A DNA stretch of 64,000 nt from positions 18,982-82,981 of the forward strand of contig NZ_JANARS010000014.1 of the NCBI RefSeq assembly GCF_024199985.1, written 5' to 3'. Both the position numbers and the translations under genes were made by a program. This stretch comes from Nocardioides pinisoli (GTDB taxonomy: Bacteria > Actinomycetota > Actinomycetes > Propionibacteriales > Nocardioidaceae). Positions 16,341 through 26,059 of the stretch are shown here, piece by piece. Each line of letters starts with the position of its first letter. Positions within the stretch are counted from its first letter, which is position 1. The notes under the pieces were generated by a model, which saw only the letters and a program-made list of their open reading frames with translations, ran no database searches and had not been told where the DNA came from.

Positions 16341-17480
16341 TCAGCCGCCCGTGGTCTCGTCGACGTCCTCGCGCAGGTGGGCGCCGCGGCCGTCGGTGTC
16401 GTCGAGCCAGCCGTCCGGGAGCACGACGCGCTTGCGGGGGGAACCCTGTCGCCCACGTGGCGTGCCGAGCTCGTGCTCGGGGAACGGCGCGGTGTCGTCG
16501 AGCCCGGCGAGGAGCTCGTCCAGGGAGGCGAGGGAGTCGACCAGGGCCAGCCGGTGGCGCAGCTCGCCGCCGGCCGGGAAGCCCTTGAGGTACCAGGTGA
16601 TGTGCTTGCGGAACTCCTTGCAGCCCCGCTCCTCCCCCATGTGCTCGGAGAGCAGCTCGGCGTGACGACGCATCATCGCCTTGACCTCCCCGAGCGTCGG
16701 GAGGGTGGCGACGTCCTCGCCGTGGAAGGCCGCGGCCAGGTCGCGGAAGAGCCAGGGGCGCCCGAGGCAGCCGCGGCCCACGACGACGCCCGCAGCGCCG
16801 GTCTGCTCGACCATCCGCAGCGCGTCGGCGGCCTCCCAGATGTCGCCGTTGCCGAGGACGGGGATGTCCACGTGGTCGACGAGGGCGGCGATGGCGTCCC
16901 AGTCGGCCTCGCCGGAGTAGGCCTGCTGGACGGTGCGTCCGTGCAGGGCGATCGCCGCGACCCCGCTCTCCTGGGCGATGCGGCCGGCGTCGAGGTAGGT
17001 CAGGTGGTCGTCGTCGAGGCCCTTGCGGGTCTTCATCGTCACCGGGACGTCGTACGGCGCCGCGGCGGCGACCGCGTGCTCGAGGACCTCGCCGAGCAGG
17101 CCCCGCTTCCACGGCAGCGCGCCCCCGCCACCCTTGCGCGTGACCTTGGGCACCGGGCACCCGAAGTTGAGGTCGACGTGGGCCACGCCGTGGTCGGCGC
17201 AGAGGATCTCCACCGCCTTGCCGATGTAAACCGGGTCGGTGCCGTAGAGCTGGACCGAGCGCACCGACTCGAGCTCGTCGAAGACCAGCATCTTCTTCGT
17301 GGTCTCGTCCCCCTCGACGAGGCCGCGGCTGGTGATCATCTCGCAGACGTAGAGGCCAGCGCCCTGCTCGGCGCACAGGCGGCGGTAGGCGGCGTTGGTG
17401 ATGCCGGCCATCGGCGCGAGGACGACCGGGGTGTCGACGCGCAGCGGGCCCAGGGTCAGGGAGTCGGGCACGACGGTCAT
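16341..17480 (-). CDS. dusB: tRNA-dihydrouridine synthase
   Basis: 379 residues from the ATG at 17480; longer in-frame extensions are out of family. The FMN-binding TIM barrel begins APMAGITNAAYRRLC. The catalytic cysteine is in LNFGCPVPKVTRKGGG (Cys108), the substrate-binding lysine in MKTRKG and the phosphate-binding loop in GNGDIW. Reduces specific uridines in tRNA D loops. The C-terminus carries an extra charged tail of about 40 residues. It is the standard DusB/NifR3-type enzyme found close to glyS and dgt in actinobacteria. Confidence 0.93.
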   Translation of the reverse strand: MTVVPDSLTLGPLRVDTPVVLAPMAGITNAAYRRLCAEQGAGLYVCEMITSRGLVEGDETTKKMLVFDELESVRSVQLYGTDPVYIGKAVEILCADHGVAHVDLNFGCPVPKVTRKGGGGALPWKRGLLGEVLEHAVAAAAPYDVPVTMKTRKGLDDDHLTYLDAGRIAQESGVAAIALHGRTVQQAYSGEADWDAIAALVDHVDIPVLGNGDIWEAADALRMVEQTGAAGVVVGRGCLGRPWLFRDLAAAFHGEDVATLPTLGEVKAMMRRHAELLSEHMGEERGCKEFRKHITWYLKGFPAGGELRHRLALVDSLASLDELLAGLDDTAPFPEHELGTPRGRQGSPRKRVVLPDGWLDDTDGRGAHLREDVDETTGG

Positions 17481-17517
17481 GGCCCCATTGTCCGAGCCCG
17501 CCGGCGATGCGCCCAAA

Positions 17518-18174
17518 TCAGCCCCTGTCGTCGCGCCGGTCGTCCCGCCGCTCGTCCCGCGTGCGGGGCTCCCGAACCTCGCCGGTCCAGGTGATCGGGT
17601 CGTAGCCCTCGGTGGGCTCGAAGACGAGGTCCCGGACGCGACCGCCGTCGGGGACGAGGTAGACCAGGCACATCTCGGTCTCGTCGCCCGGCTCGAAGGG
17701 CTCCGGCAGCGGCCCGCTCTGGCACGGCGTGAAGTCGCCACCGAGGGTCCACGGCGCCCCGAGCGTGCCCCGGGTGTCGCGCAGGTAGAGCGGGACGTCC
17801 TGCCCGCCGAGGCCGGACTCCCCCACGTTGGCCACGGTCACCGTCACGAAGTAGGGCCGCGCGTCACCAGCCGCCTCGCCGCCGACCCAGCCGTCGAAGA
17901 CGCCCGGCCACTTCCCGACGACGGCGTCGACGCTCAGCTCCAGCTCGCCGGTCACGTCGCGGGCCGGCTGCCAGACCAGCGTCGCGGCGTCACCGTGCTC
18001 GAGCCGGGTGCCGGGCTCGGTGCCCGACGCCGTGGCGGCCGCCGCGGGGACGCGGGACGACTCCGGCTGCTCGTCCGCCGGCGTCGAGGTCGAGCATGCC
18101 GCGAGCGACAGCGAGACGGCGGCCGTCAGGACCGTCGTCAGGAGCAGGGTGGACCGCACCGCGCCATCATCCAC
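17518..18174 (-). CDS. putative secreted lipoprotein
   Basis: 218 residues. A signal peptide with lipobox LAAC (Cys about residue 27) predicts a membrane-anchored lipoprotein. The mature part starts with a Thr/Ser/Pro linker, then a beta-rich domain (YFVTVTVANVGES, then PLYLRDTRG) resembling a DUF4352-like immunoglobulin fold that often binds ligands at the envelope; one Cys pair (FTPCQSG, EMCLVY) may form a disulphide. Stop lies 37 nt from the dusB start on the same strand, so cotranscription is possible. The C-terminus ends in an unusual Arg/Asp repeat (RRDDRRDDRG). Confidence 0.65.
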   Translation of the reverse strand: MDDGAVRSTLLLTTVLTAAVSLSLAACSTSTPADEQPESSRVPAAAATASGTEPGTRLEHGDAATLVWQPARDVTGELELSVDAVVGKWPGVFDGWVGGEAAGDARPYFVTVTVANVGESGLGGQDVPLYLRDTRGTLGAPWTLGGDFTPCQSGPLPEPFEPGDETEMCLVYLVPDGGRVRDLVFEPTEGYDPITWTGEVREPRTRDERRDDRRDDRG

Positions 18175-18215
18175 GCCCGGGGCCGGTGACGGCCACGGAC
18201 GCGCGTGGTACCGCG

Positions 18216-19616
<1,401 letters not shown>

Positions 19617-19680
19617 GGTGCAGGTCCTTCAGGTGTGGGCAGGTCGGGTCGGCTGGCTGCCGGCTCGCACGAACGAGCGG

Positions 19681-20019
19681 TCAGCCTATCGACCGGGGCT
19701 GGGCCTCGTTGAGGTCGGTCCCCTCCTCGACCACCTCGTAGGCACTGGGCTCGTCGAGCGCGTGGACCATCAGCGGCTGGATGTGCATCTTCCCCTCGTA
19801 CGACCCGAGCGCGCGCCGGTAGGAGCCGACGTTCTGCCAGCGGGTGGTCAGCACCCACAGCGTGGGGTCGTCGACGTTGCGACCGACCTCGCCGCCGACG
19901 TAGCCGGGCTTGGCGGCGAGGATGCCGAGCGCGTGCAGCAGGCCGCGCCGCAGCTCCTCCCCCGCGGCGTCGTCGGGGGCGGGGGCGCGGAGACGGGTGA
20001 CGACCAGCACGGCGCCCAC
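19681..20019 (-). CDS. antibiotic biosynthesis monooxygenase (ABM) fold protein
   Basis: 112 residues from the GTG at 20019 (another GTG at 20010 is possible). The ferredoxin-like ABM pattern is visible: an initial strand AVLVVTRLRAP, a helix with LLHALGILAAKPGY, a strand LWVLTTRWQNVGSYRRALGS and the final strand/helix with MHIQPLMVHALDEPSAYEVV. The family ranges from haem degrading enzymes to quinone monooxygenases, so the reaction is open. It lies upstream of glyS on the same strand and is divergent from the zinc operon. Confidence 0.75.
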   Translation of the reverse strand: MGAVLVVTRLRAPAPDDAAGEELRRGLLHALGILAAKPGYVGGEVGRNVDDPTLWVLTTRWQNVGSYRRALGSYEGKMHIQPLMVHALDEPSAYEVVEEGTDLNEAQPRSIG

Positions 20020-20028
20020 CCTAGTGGC

Positions 20029-20093
20029 GGGTAGTCCACCGGGATCCGGTCGTCCGGACACCACTCCCACGACCGTTTCCCGGTGGACTACCC
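20029..20093. repeat. 23-bp nested hairpin between ABM gene and zinc operon
   Basis: GGGTAGTCCACCGGGA (20029-20044) is perfectly complementary to TCCCGGTGGACTACCC (20078-20093). Inside, after a 2-nt symmetrical interruption, CGGTCGT (20047-20053) pairs with ACGACCG (20069-20075) around a 15-nt loop. It sits between two diverging starts, so it is not a terminator of either gene. It could be a miniature mobile palindrome or a structural regulatory element. Confidence 0.75.
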
Positions 20094-20100
20094 CCTTGGT

Positions 20101-20138
20101 TTGACAACGGTTCTCAAACATCGTGAGAATCGTTCTCA
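20101..20138 (+). promoter_or_regulatory. znu promoter with two Zur-like boxes; probably leaderless transcript
   Basis: A consensus -35 TTGACA (20101-20106) and a -10-like GAGAAT (20125-20130) are 18 nt apart, which puts the transcript start at about the ATG at 20138. TGAGAATCGTTCTCA (20124-20138) is a near-perfect palindrome of the actinobacterial Zur type and covers the -10 and start; TGACAACGGTTCTCA (20102-20116) is a second, weaker copy over the -35. Binding of Zn-loaded Zur would block polymerase. The encoded operon includes zur itself, so this is autoregulation. Confidence 0.75.
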
Positions 20139-21094
20139 TGTCGTCCGCTACTCGATCGATCGCCCTCGCCACCGCCCTCGCCTCGACCGCCCTCCTTGCC
20201 GGTTGTGGCGGGTCCGACGCTGCCGCCGGGAATGGTCGCTCGGCCATCGCTGCGTTCTACCCGCTGGCCTGGGTGACCGATCGGGTGGCGGGCGACGCGT
20301 GGGAGGTCACCAACCTCACCCAGCCCGGCGGCGAGCCCCACGACCTCGAGCTCGGGATCGCCCAGACCGCGGACCTCGACGAGGCCGACGTGGTGGTCTT
20401 CCAGCACGAGTTCCAGCCTGCTGTCGACGAGGCGATCGACAACGTCTCGGACGCCGTCGTCGTGGACGCCGCCGAGTCGATCGAGCTCCGCTCGATCGAG
20501 GAGCAGCACGCGGGCCACGACGACGAGCACACCGACGAGCACTCCGACGAGCACTCCGACGACGAGCACTCGCACGGCGACACCGACCCGCACTTCTGGC
20601 AGGACCCCCTCCTGATGGCCGACCTGGCCGACGCCGTCGCCGACGGCCTCGCCGAGGTCGACGCCGACGGCGCGGCGACCTACCGCGCCAACGCTGACGA
20701 GCTGCGAGCCGAGCTCGAGGATCTGGACGCCGAGTTCACCGAGGGGCTCGCGCGCTGCGAGCGTGACACGGTCGTCGTGAGCCACGAGGCGTTCGGCTAC
20801 CTCGAGCGCTACGGCCTCCACTTCGAAGGGATCGCCGGCCTGTCCCCCGATGCGGAGCCGACCCCGGCCGGGCTCGCCGAGCTGGAGGAGCTGATCGCCT
20901 CCGAGGGCATCACCACCGTCTTCTCAGAACGGCTCGCCTCGCCCGCCATGGCCGAGAGCCTGGCCTCTGACACCGGAGTGGAGACCGCCGTCCTCGACCC
21001 GATCGAGGGACCGGGCGACGGAGAGGAGGCCAGCGACTACGTTGCTCTCATGCAGGCGAACCTGGCGGCCCTCCGTCAAGCCAACGGATGCTGA
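20138..21094 (+). CDS. znuA: zinc ABC transporter substrate-binding lipoprotein
   Basis: 318 residues from ATG 20138, favoured because the promoter appears to place transcription at this base; a GTG 5 codons upstream is the alternative. Lipobox LLAGC (Cys at about residue 23). The cluster A-I metal-binding protein fold shows zinc ligands in GGEPHDLE (His), FWQDP with preceding TDPH (His), SHEAFGYL (His) and the late SE/D region. A His/Asp/Glu-rich loop at about 123-150 (HAGHDDEHTDEHSDEHSD...) is typical of zinc scavengers. Delivers Zn2+ to ZnuBC at the membrane. First gene of znuA-znuC-znuB-zur. Confidence 0.95.
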   Translation: MSSATRSIALATALASTALLAGCGGSDAAAGNGRSAIAAFYPLAWVTDRVAGDAWEVTNLTQPGGEPHDLELGIAQTADLDEADVVVFQHEFQPAVDEAIDNVSDAVVVDAAESIELRSIEEQHAGHDDEHTDEHSDEHSDDEHSHGDTDPHFWQDPLLMADLADAVADGLAEVDADGAATYRANADELRAELEDLDAEFTEGLARCERDTVVVSHEAFGYLERYGLHFEGIAGLSPDAEPTPAGLAELEELIASEGITTVFSERLASPAMAESLASDTGVETAVLDPIEGPGDGEEASDYVALMQANLAALRQANGC

Positions 21095-21891
21095 ACCCCG
21101 CCGGCACTCCGGTCGTCGAGGCCCGTGACGTCACGGTCGCCCTCGGCGGCCGTCCGGTGCTGCGCGGCAACGACCTCGTGGTCCGGCAGGGCGAGTTCGT
21201 GGCGCTGATGGGCGCCAACGGGTCGGGCAAGAGCACGCTCGTGCGCGCACTCACCGGCCTGCGTCCACTCACCCAGGGCTCGGTCCTCCTCTTCGGCACG
21301 CCCTTGCACGACTTCAAGGAGCGTCGTCGTCTCGGCTTCGTCCCCCAGCGCGGCACCGCGGCGGGCGGCGTCCCGGCCAGCGTGCGCGAGGTGGTGGCCT
21401 CCGGCCGGCTCACCCGGCGTCCCCTGCTCCGACCGGCCGGGAAGGCCGACCGGGCAGCCGTCGACGACGCCCTCGAGGTCGTGGGCCTCACCGAGATGGC
21501 AGGCGACGGGGTCTCGACCCTCTCCGGCGGCCAGCAGCAACGGGTGCTCATCGCTCGGGCGCTCGCGGGCGAGCCCGAGCTGTTCTTCCTCGACGAGCCG
21601 ACCGCCGGCGTCGACCTGCCCAACCAGCGCGCGCTCGCCGAGGCCCTGCGGACCCTGTCGGACCGAGGGGCCACGGTCGTCCTCGTCGCGCACGAGCTCG
21701 GACCGCTGGAGCCGCTCGTGGACCGGGCCGTGGTGATGCGCGACGGCCGGATCGCCTACGACGGGCCACCGCTGGCCCACGAGGACGTCCACGGCCACCA
21801 CCACCCGTTCGCCGGTCCGCACGACCACGCGCCGCACGTCGGCTCACCGTTCGACACCATGTCGCTCGACCCGAGGGAGGACCTCCGATGA
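21088..21891 (+). CDS. znuC: zinc ABC transporter ATP-binding protein
   Basis: 267 residues. Walker A GANGSGKST (about 45-53), signature LSGGQQQR (about 147-154), Walker B LFFLDEPTAGVD and the H-loop LVAHELG are all intact. The C-terminus carries a His-rich tail (EDVHGHHHPF, then PHDHAPH) not needed for ATPase activity and probably metal-binding. Overlaps the znuA stop by 7 nt. Powers zinc import. Confidence 0.95.
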   Translation: MLNPAGTPVVEARDVTVALGGRPVLRGNDLVVRQGEFVALMGANGSGKSTLVRALTGLRPLTQGSVLLFGTPLHDFKERRRLGFVPQRGTAAGGVPASVREVVASGRLTRRPLLRPAGKADRAAVDDALEVVGLTEMAGDGVSTLSGGQQQRVLIARALAGEPELFFLDEPTAGVDLPNQRALAEALRTLSDRGATVVLVAHELGPLEPLVDRAVVMRDGRIAYDGPPLAHEDVHGHHHPFAGPHDHAPHVGSPFDTMSLDPREDLR

Positions 21892-22907
21892 GCCTCGCCG
21901 AGCTCGCGGACCTCCTGGGGCGCGACTTCATGCAACGAGCGCTCCTCGCCGCCCTGCTCACCGGGCTGGCCGCACCCGCGATCGGCACCTTCATCGTGCA
22001 GCGCCGCCTTGCCCTCCTGGGCGACGGCATCGGGCACGTCGCCGTCACCGGCGTCGCGCTCGGGCTGCTCACCGGCGCCTCCCCCACGTGGACGGCGGTC
22101 GTCGTCGCCATCCTCGGTGCCGTGCTCATCGAGGTCATCAGGGAGCAGGGACACACCAACGGCGACGTCGCCCTGGCGCTGTTGTTCTACGGCGGGCTGG
22201 CGGGCGGAGTCCTCATCACGGGGCTCGCCGGGGACGGGGCCGCCGCTCTGCAGGTCTACCTCTTCGGGTCCGTGACGAGCATCAGTCCCACCGAGGTCTG
22301 GTACACCGCCGGGCTCGCGCTGGTGGTGCTGACCCTCACGCTCGGTCTCCTCCCCCAGCTCTTCGCGGTGGCCTCCGACCCGGAGTTCGCGCGGGTCGCC
22401 GGTCTCCGCGTCCGCGCCTACAACCTCCTCGTCGCCGTCCTGGCCGCCGTGAGCGTCACCGTCGCCATGCGCACGGTGGGGCTGCTGCTCGTCTCGGCGC
22501 TGATGGTCGTGCCGGTCGCGACCTCCCAGCAGCTCGCGCGATCCTTCCGGTCGACGCTGCTGGGGGCAATGGTCGTCGGGGGCGTCGCCGCGGTCGGGGG
22601 GCTGGTCGTCGCAGCCTGGCTGTCGGCGCGTGCGACCGTGGCCCCCGGCCCCTCCATCGTGATCCTCGCGTTGGTCATGTTCGCCGCCACCTGGCCGGTC
22701 GGGGTGTGGATCCGACGACGCCGCCGTCTCACCGAGCCGTTCCCCGCCCTGGGGACCGAGACGCCCGGCCCGCACGAGGTGGACGAGCACCCCCACGAGC
22801 ACGGCGAGGCCTGCGGTCACCCGGCAGTCCCCCACGGCGACCACGTCGACTACGTCCACGACGGCCACCGGCACGCCGTACACGGAGAGCACTATGACGA
22901 GCACTGA
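21888..22907 (+). CDS. znuB: zinc ABC transporter permease
   Basis: 339 residues with about eight hydrophobic helices typical of the ABC-3 permease family; RRLALLGDGIGHVAVTGVAL is the family's conserved loop. The C-terminal about 45 residues, beyond the last helix, are exceptionally His-rich (HEHGEACGHP, DYVHDGHRHAVHGEHYDEH) and face the cytoplasm by the usual topology. Overlaps znuC by 4 nt (ATGA) and zur by 14 nt. Confidence 0.95.
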   Translation: MSLAELADLLGRDFMQRALLAALLTGLAAPAIGTFIVQRRLALLGDGIGHVAVTGVALGLLTGASPTWTAVVVAILGAVLIEVIREQGHTNGDVALALLFYGGLAGGVLITGLAGDGAAALQVYLFGSVTSISPTEVWYTAGLALVVLTLTLGLLPQLFAVASDPEFARVAGLRVRAYNLLVAVLAAVSVTVAMRTVGLLLVSALMVVPVATSQQLARSFRSTLLGAMVVGGVAAVGGLVVAAWLSARATVAPGPSIVILALVMFAATWPVGVWIRRRRRLTEPFPALGTETPGPHEVDEHPHEHGEACGHPAVPHGDHVDYVHDGHRHAVHGEHYDEH

Positions 22908-23301
22908 CCCGACCCCGCGTCCCGCGGTCCGCCCCACCCGCCAGCGCCGGGCGGTCGCCGCGGCCCTGGCCGGCTTCGACGACTTCCGCAGCGCGCAGGA
23001 GATCCACGACCTCATCTCGCGGCAGGGCGAGTCGGTCGGGCTCGCGACGGTCTACCGCACGCTGGCGACGCTCGCCGACGCCGGCGAGGTCGACATGCTG
23101 CGCAACGAGGACGGCGAGGCCATCTGGCGCAGCTGCTCCGACACGCACCACCACCACCTCGTGTGCCGCACGTGCGGGGCGACCGTGGAGGTCGAGGGCC
23201 CGGCCGTCGAGCGGTGGACCAGCGCGATCGCGACCGAGCACGGCTACGGCGACATCAGCCACACGCTCGAGATCTTCGGGACCTGCCCGGCCTGCCGCTA
23301 G
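22894..23301 (+). CDS. zur: zinc uptake repressor, Fur family
   Basis: 135 residues. N-terminal winged helix (TRQRRAVAAAL...SVGLATVYRTLATL), then the regulatory site HHHHLVCRTCG and a structural-zinc pair in CRTC and CPAC. Last gene of the zinc operon and overlapping znuB, so it is autoregulated through the boxes at 20102-20138. The order zur then uppS on the opposite strand is conserved with the mycobacterial furB/uppS region. Represses zinc import when zinc is abundant. Confidence 0.93.
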   Translation: MTSTDPTPRPAVRPTRQRRAVAAALAGFDDFRSAQEIHDLISRQGESVGLATVYRTLATLADAGEVDMLRNEDGEAIWRSCSDTHHHHLVCRTCGATVEVEGPAVERWTSAIATEHGYGDISHTLEIFGTCPACR

Positions 23302-24089
23302 GTCTGCTGGGGGGTCTGGTTGGGGACGGCGCCGCCATAGCGCCGGTCGCGGCTGGCGTAGGTCTCGATCGCCGACCACAGGTGTCGCCGGTCGACGTCG
23401 GGCCACAGCACGTCGGTGAAGACCATCTCGCTGTACGCCGCCTGCCACAGCATGTAGTTGGACAGCCGCTGCTCGCCCGACGTGCGCCAGACGAGGTCGG
23501 CGTCGGGCAGCTCGGGCACGTAGAGGTGGCGGGCGAAGACCTTCTCGTCGATCTTGTCCGGGTTGAGGCGACCGGCCGCCACCTCGCGACCGATCGCCCG
23601 GGCGGCGTCGGCGAGCTCCGCACGGCCGCCGTAGTTGACGCACATCGTGAGGGTGAGGACGTCGTTGTCCCTGGTCAGCTCCTCCGCGACCTGCAGCTCC
23701 TTGATGACCGACTTCCACAGGCGCGGAGTGCGACCGGCCCAGCGCACGCGTACGCCGAGCTCGTGCATCTCGTCGCGCCGCCGACGGATCACGTCGCGGT
23801 TGAAGCCCATCAGGAAGCGCACCTCGTCGGGCGAGCGCGACCAGTTCTCCGTCGAGAAGGCGTAGGCCGAGACCGCCTTCACGCCGATCTCGATCGCGCC
23901 CTCGACGACGTCGAAGAGGGTGTGCTCGCCCTGCTCGTGGCCCTTGGTACGCGGCAGCCCGCGCTCCTTCGCCCACCGACCGTTGCCGTCCATGATGATC
24001 GCGACGTGCTCGGGCACGAGGTCGCGCGGGACCGGCGGCGGCACGGCGCCGCTCGGGTGCGGGGTCGGCGGCCTCACCTGTCGCTTCAC
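23298..24089 (-). CDS. uppS: isoprenyl transferase (undecaprenyl/decaprenyl diphosphate synthase type)
   Basis: 263 residues from a GTG. Cis-prenyltransferase motifs are complete: IMDGNGRWAKERGLPR with the catalytic Asp, the SAYAFSTENWSR loop, and WRTSGEQRLSNYMLWQ...VLWPDVD for IPP binding. Produces the polyprenyl phosphate carrier used for cell-wall assembly. Chain length (C50 or C55) cannot be read from the sequence. Its stop overlaps the zur stop by 2-3 nt in convergent orientation. Confidence 0.95.
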   Translation of the reverse strand: MKRQVRPPTPHPSGAVPPPVPRDLVPEHVAIIMDGNGRWAKERGLPRTKGHEQGEHTLFDVVEGAIEIGVKAVSAYAFSTENWSRSPDEVRFLMGFNRDVIRRRRDEMHELGVRVRWAGRTPRLWKSVIKELQVAEELTRDNDVLTLTMCVNYGGRAELADAARAIGREVAAGRLNPDKIDEKVFARHLYVPELPDADLVWRTSGEQRLSNYMLWQAAYSEMVFTDVLWPDVDRRHLWSAIETYASRDRRYGGAVPNQTPQQT

Positions 24090-24158
24090 GGTGCCCAGCG
24101 TAGGCCGGGCGGGCGGCGTCGCGGCCAGTGCGCCTCGACTCCCAGGCGGGTGTGTCGC

Positions 24159-24500
24159 TCACTCGAAGACGAACGCCTCGAGCAGCACGATGACGGTCAC
24201 GACGGCCGGGAACGTCGTGAGCGGGAACCACAGGGTCCCCCACGGCTCACGCCGCAGTCCGGCGTAGAGCGCCATGACCAGCGCGACGAACGCCTCGGTC
24301 ACGCCCACGAAGAGGCCCAGGACCACCGTCATCCCGACCCAGTTGTCGGAGACCGCGTCGTCACCCCCGATCGCCCACGCCGCCCCGAACAGCACTGCCG
24401 CCAGCGCGAGGACAATCAGCGACAGCGCCGCGAGCCGCCAGGCCGACCCGCCTGCGGACCGGGTGTCACGACGCGGCTGGCTGTGGGACGCGTCATCCAT
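24159..24500 (-). CDS. small membrane protein of unknown function
   Basis: 113 residues with a short polar N-terminus and three predicted transmembrane helices (about 24-45, 54-78 and 91-112). Charged residues sit only in loops. It is upstream of uppS on the same strand, 69 nt apart, and could be cotranscribed. No family recognised. The last helix ends two residues before the stop, so the C-terminus is buried or very short. Confidence 0.65.
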   Translation of the reverse strand: MDDASHSQPRRDTRSAGGSAWRLAALSLIVLALAAVLFGAAWAIGGDDAVSDNWVGMTVVLGLFVGVTEAFVALVMALYAGLRREPWGTLWFPLTTFPAVVTVIVLLEAFVFE

Positions 24501-24590
24501 GCCCCGAGCGTCCCGGACCCGACGCCGCCGGCGTAGGGCCGAAGGTCCGACCTCCCTGCGTCACCCGTCCCGGTCGGGGCGCGGGCCGTT

Positions 24591-24864
24591 GGTCGAGCAG
24601 CCCGCCCATCTCGTTGGTCGAGTAGCCCGCCCATCTCGTTGGTCGAGTAGCCCGCGAGGAACGAGTGGGCGTATCGAGACCCCTCGTACGTCGATGGTCC
24701 TGTAGCCCGTCCACCTTGCTGGTCGAGTAGCCCGCGAGGAACGAGCGGGCGTATCAAGACCCCGCACCCGCCCTCGTCGGTCGAGTAGCCCGCGAGGAAC
24801 GAGCGGGCGTATCGAGACCCCGCACCCCGCTGGTTGAGGAGGGACGAAGTCCCGTCCCGAGACC
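24591..24864. repeat. array of imperfect palindromic repeats (GGTCGAGTAGCCCGC family)
   Basis: Three near-identical 41-bp units start at 24641, 24721 and 24779: GGTCGAGTAGCCCGC, a GAGGAACGA centre, then GCGGGCGTATCGAGACC, the arms being imperfect inverted copies. Two left half-units precede them at 24591 and 24616 with an exact 25-bp period. A divergent unit (24832-24864) closes the array as GGTTGAGGAGGGAC and CCCGTCCCGAGACC. Similar elements are scattered in Nocardioides-like genomes as REP-type sequences. The array directly abuts an IS30 element. Confidence 0.85.
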
Positions 24865-24919
24865 CGTCCGAAAGGTCGCCCAGCGACCGTCCACACCCGG
24901 GCCGTTTCGACAGCGCGAA

Positions 24920-26012
24920 CTCAACTGGTTGTTGCAACTCGATCGTGAGTGAGAGGTTGCGGCGCGTGCCGGGAGTGAGGTTGACCGCAGATCAGCGGTG
25001 GGTGATTGAGCGGGCGTACATGGCGGGTCTGCCACAGGCGACGATTGCGGCGTTGGTGGGCAAGCATCCCTCGACGATTTCGCGGGAGCTACGGCGGGCG
25101 GGCTCGTTCGGGACCCGGTCCCCGCGTGCTCGCACGGCACGCGCGGGCGGTCGTGGGTATCGGGTGAAGTACAGCGCGAAGTGGTCCCAGCGTGAGGCCG
25201 CCCGGAAGGCACGCCGGCCCAAACCGCGACGGCTCGACCACGCCCCGTTGCGGGAGAAGGTGTGGGAGCTGCTGCGGGCGAACTGGTCGCCCGAACAGAT
25301 CGCGGCGATGCTGCCGGTGTTGTTCCCACGCGATCTGAGGATGCGGGTGTCGCACGAGACGATCTACCAGTCGCTGTTCGTCCAGACCAAAGGTGAGCTC
25401 AAGCGTGAGCTGACCGCGCACCTGCGCACCCGGCGCCAGCACCGCAAGGCCCAGACCGGTGGCGCGAAGCGGGTCACGCTCGGCATCACTGACGACATCC
25501 GGATCTCCGCCCGGCCGGCCGAGGTTGAGGACCGGGCAGTGCCCGGGCACCGGAGGGCGACCTGCTGCTCGGCGGCGTCGGCAAGGGCGCCGTGCTCACG
25601 TTGGTCGAACGGTCCTCGCGGTTCGTGCTCCTCGCACCGCTGCCGGGCCAGCACCGCGCCGATCAGGCCCGGTGGACGCTTAACGAGATGATCGCCACCC
25701 TGCCGTTGGAGCTGCGCAAGTCGATCACCTGGGACCGCGGCAGCGAGATGGCCCAGCACGCCAGATTCACCATCGAGTCCGGGATCCCGATCTACTTCTG
25801 CGACCCCCAATCACCGTGGCAACGCGGCACCAACGAGAACACCAACGGCCTGCTGCGCCAGTACTGGCCCAAGGGCGCCGACCTGCGTCGCCTCACCATG
25901 GCCGAGTGCGACCGGGTCGCCCTGCAGCTGAACACCCGACCCCGCAAGACCCTCGAATGGCAGACTCCCAGCCAGGCCCTCAACAAGAGGCTCGTTGCAA
26001 CAACCGGTTGAG
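24920..26012 (+). mobile_element. IS30-family insertion sequence
   Basis: Terminal inverted repeats CTCAACTGGTTGTTGCAAC (24920-24938) and the complement of GTTGCAACAACCGGTTGAG (25994-26012) match at 18 of 19 positions; an outer CGCGA on both sides may extend them to 24914-26018. Length of about 1.1 kb and one transposase frame fit IS30. No obvious target duplication. It lies between the palindrome array and a DUF222/HNH gene. Confidence 0.85.
24945..26011 (+). pseudogene. IS30-family transposase, frameshifted
   Basis: The N-terminal HTH is clear (LTADQRWVIERAYMAGLPQA, then KHPSTISRELRR). The DDE domain follows but the frame breaks at about 25550, where PGH should be followed by WEGDLLLGG: one base is missing after the CAC codon. 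The continuation in the next frame (LTLVERSSRFVLL...TWDRGSEMAQH...NENTNGLLRQYWPKG) keeps the remaining catalytic Asp and Glu and ends in the right inverted repeat. GTG 24945 or 24966 is the start. Inactive unless the shift is a sequencing error or is bypassed by frameshifting. Confidence 0.85.
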
Positions 26013-26059
26013 ATCGCGGTCATCGGCCGCTGTCGGTGGTCCGCCGTACAATCGAACAC

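Noticed and set aside
14582..16588. 668-codon plus-strand frame spanning dgt and the secreted peptidase-like gene
   Set aside because: Crosses two real minus-strand genes and the gap between them; mirror-frame composition.
24591..24864. Regular repeats that could suggest a CRISPR array
   Set aside because: Units are imperfect palindromes with similar, not unique, intervening sequence, variable spacing and no cas genes nearby.
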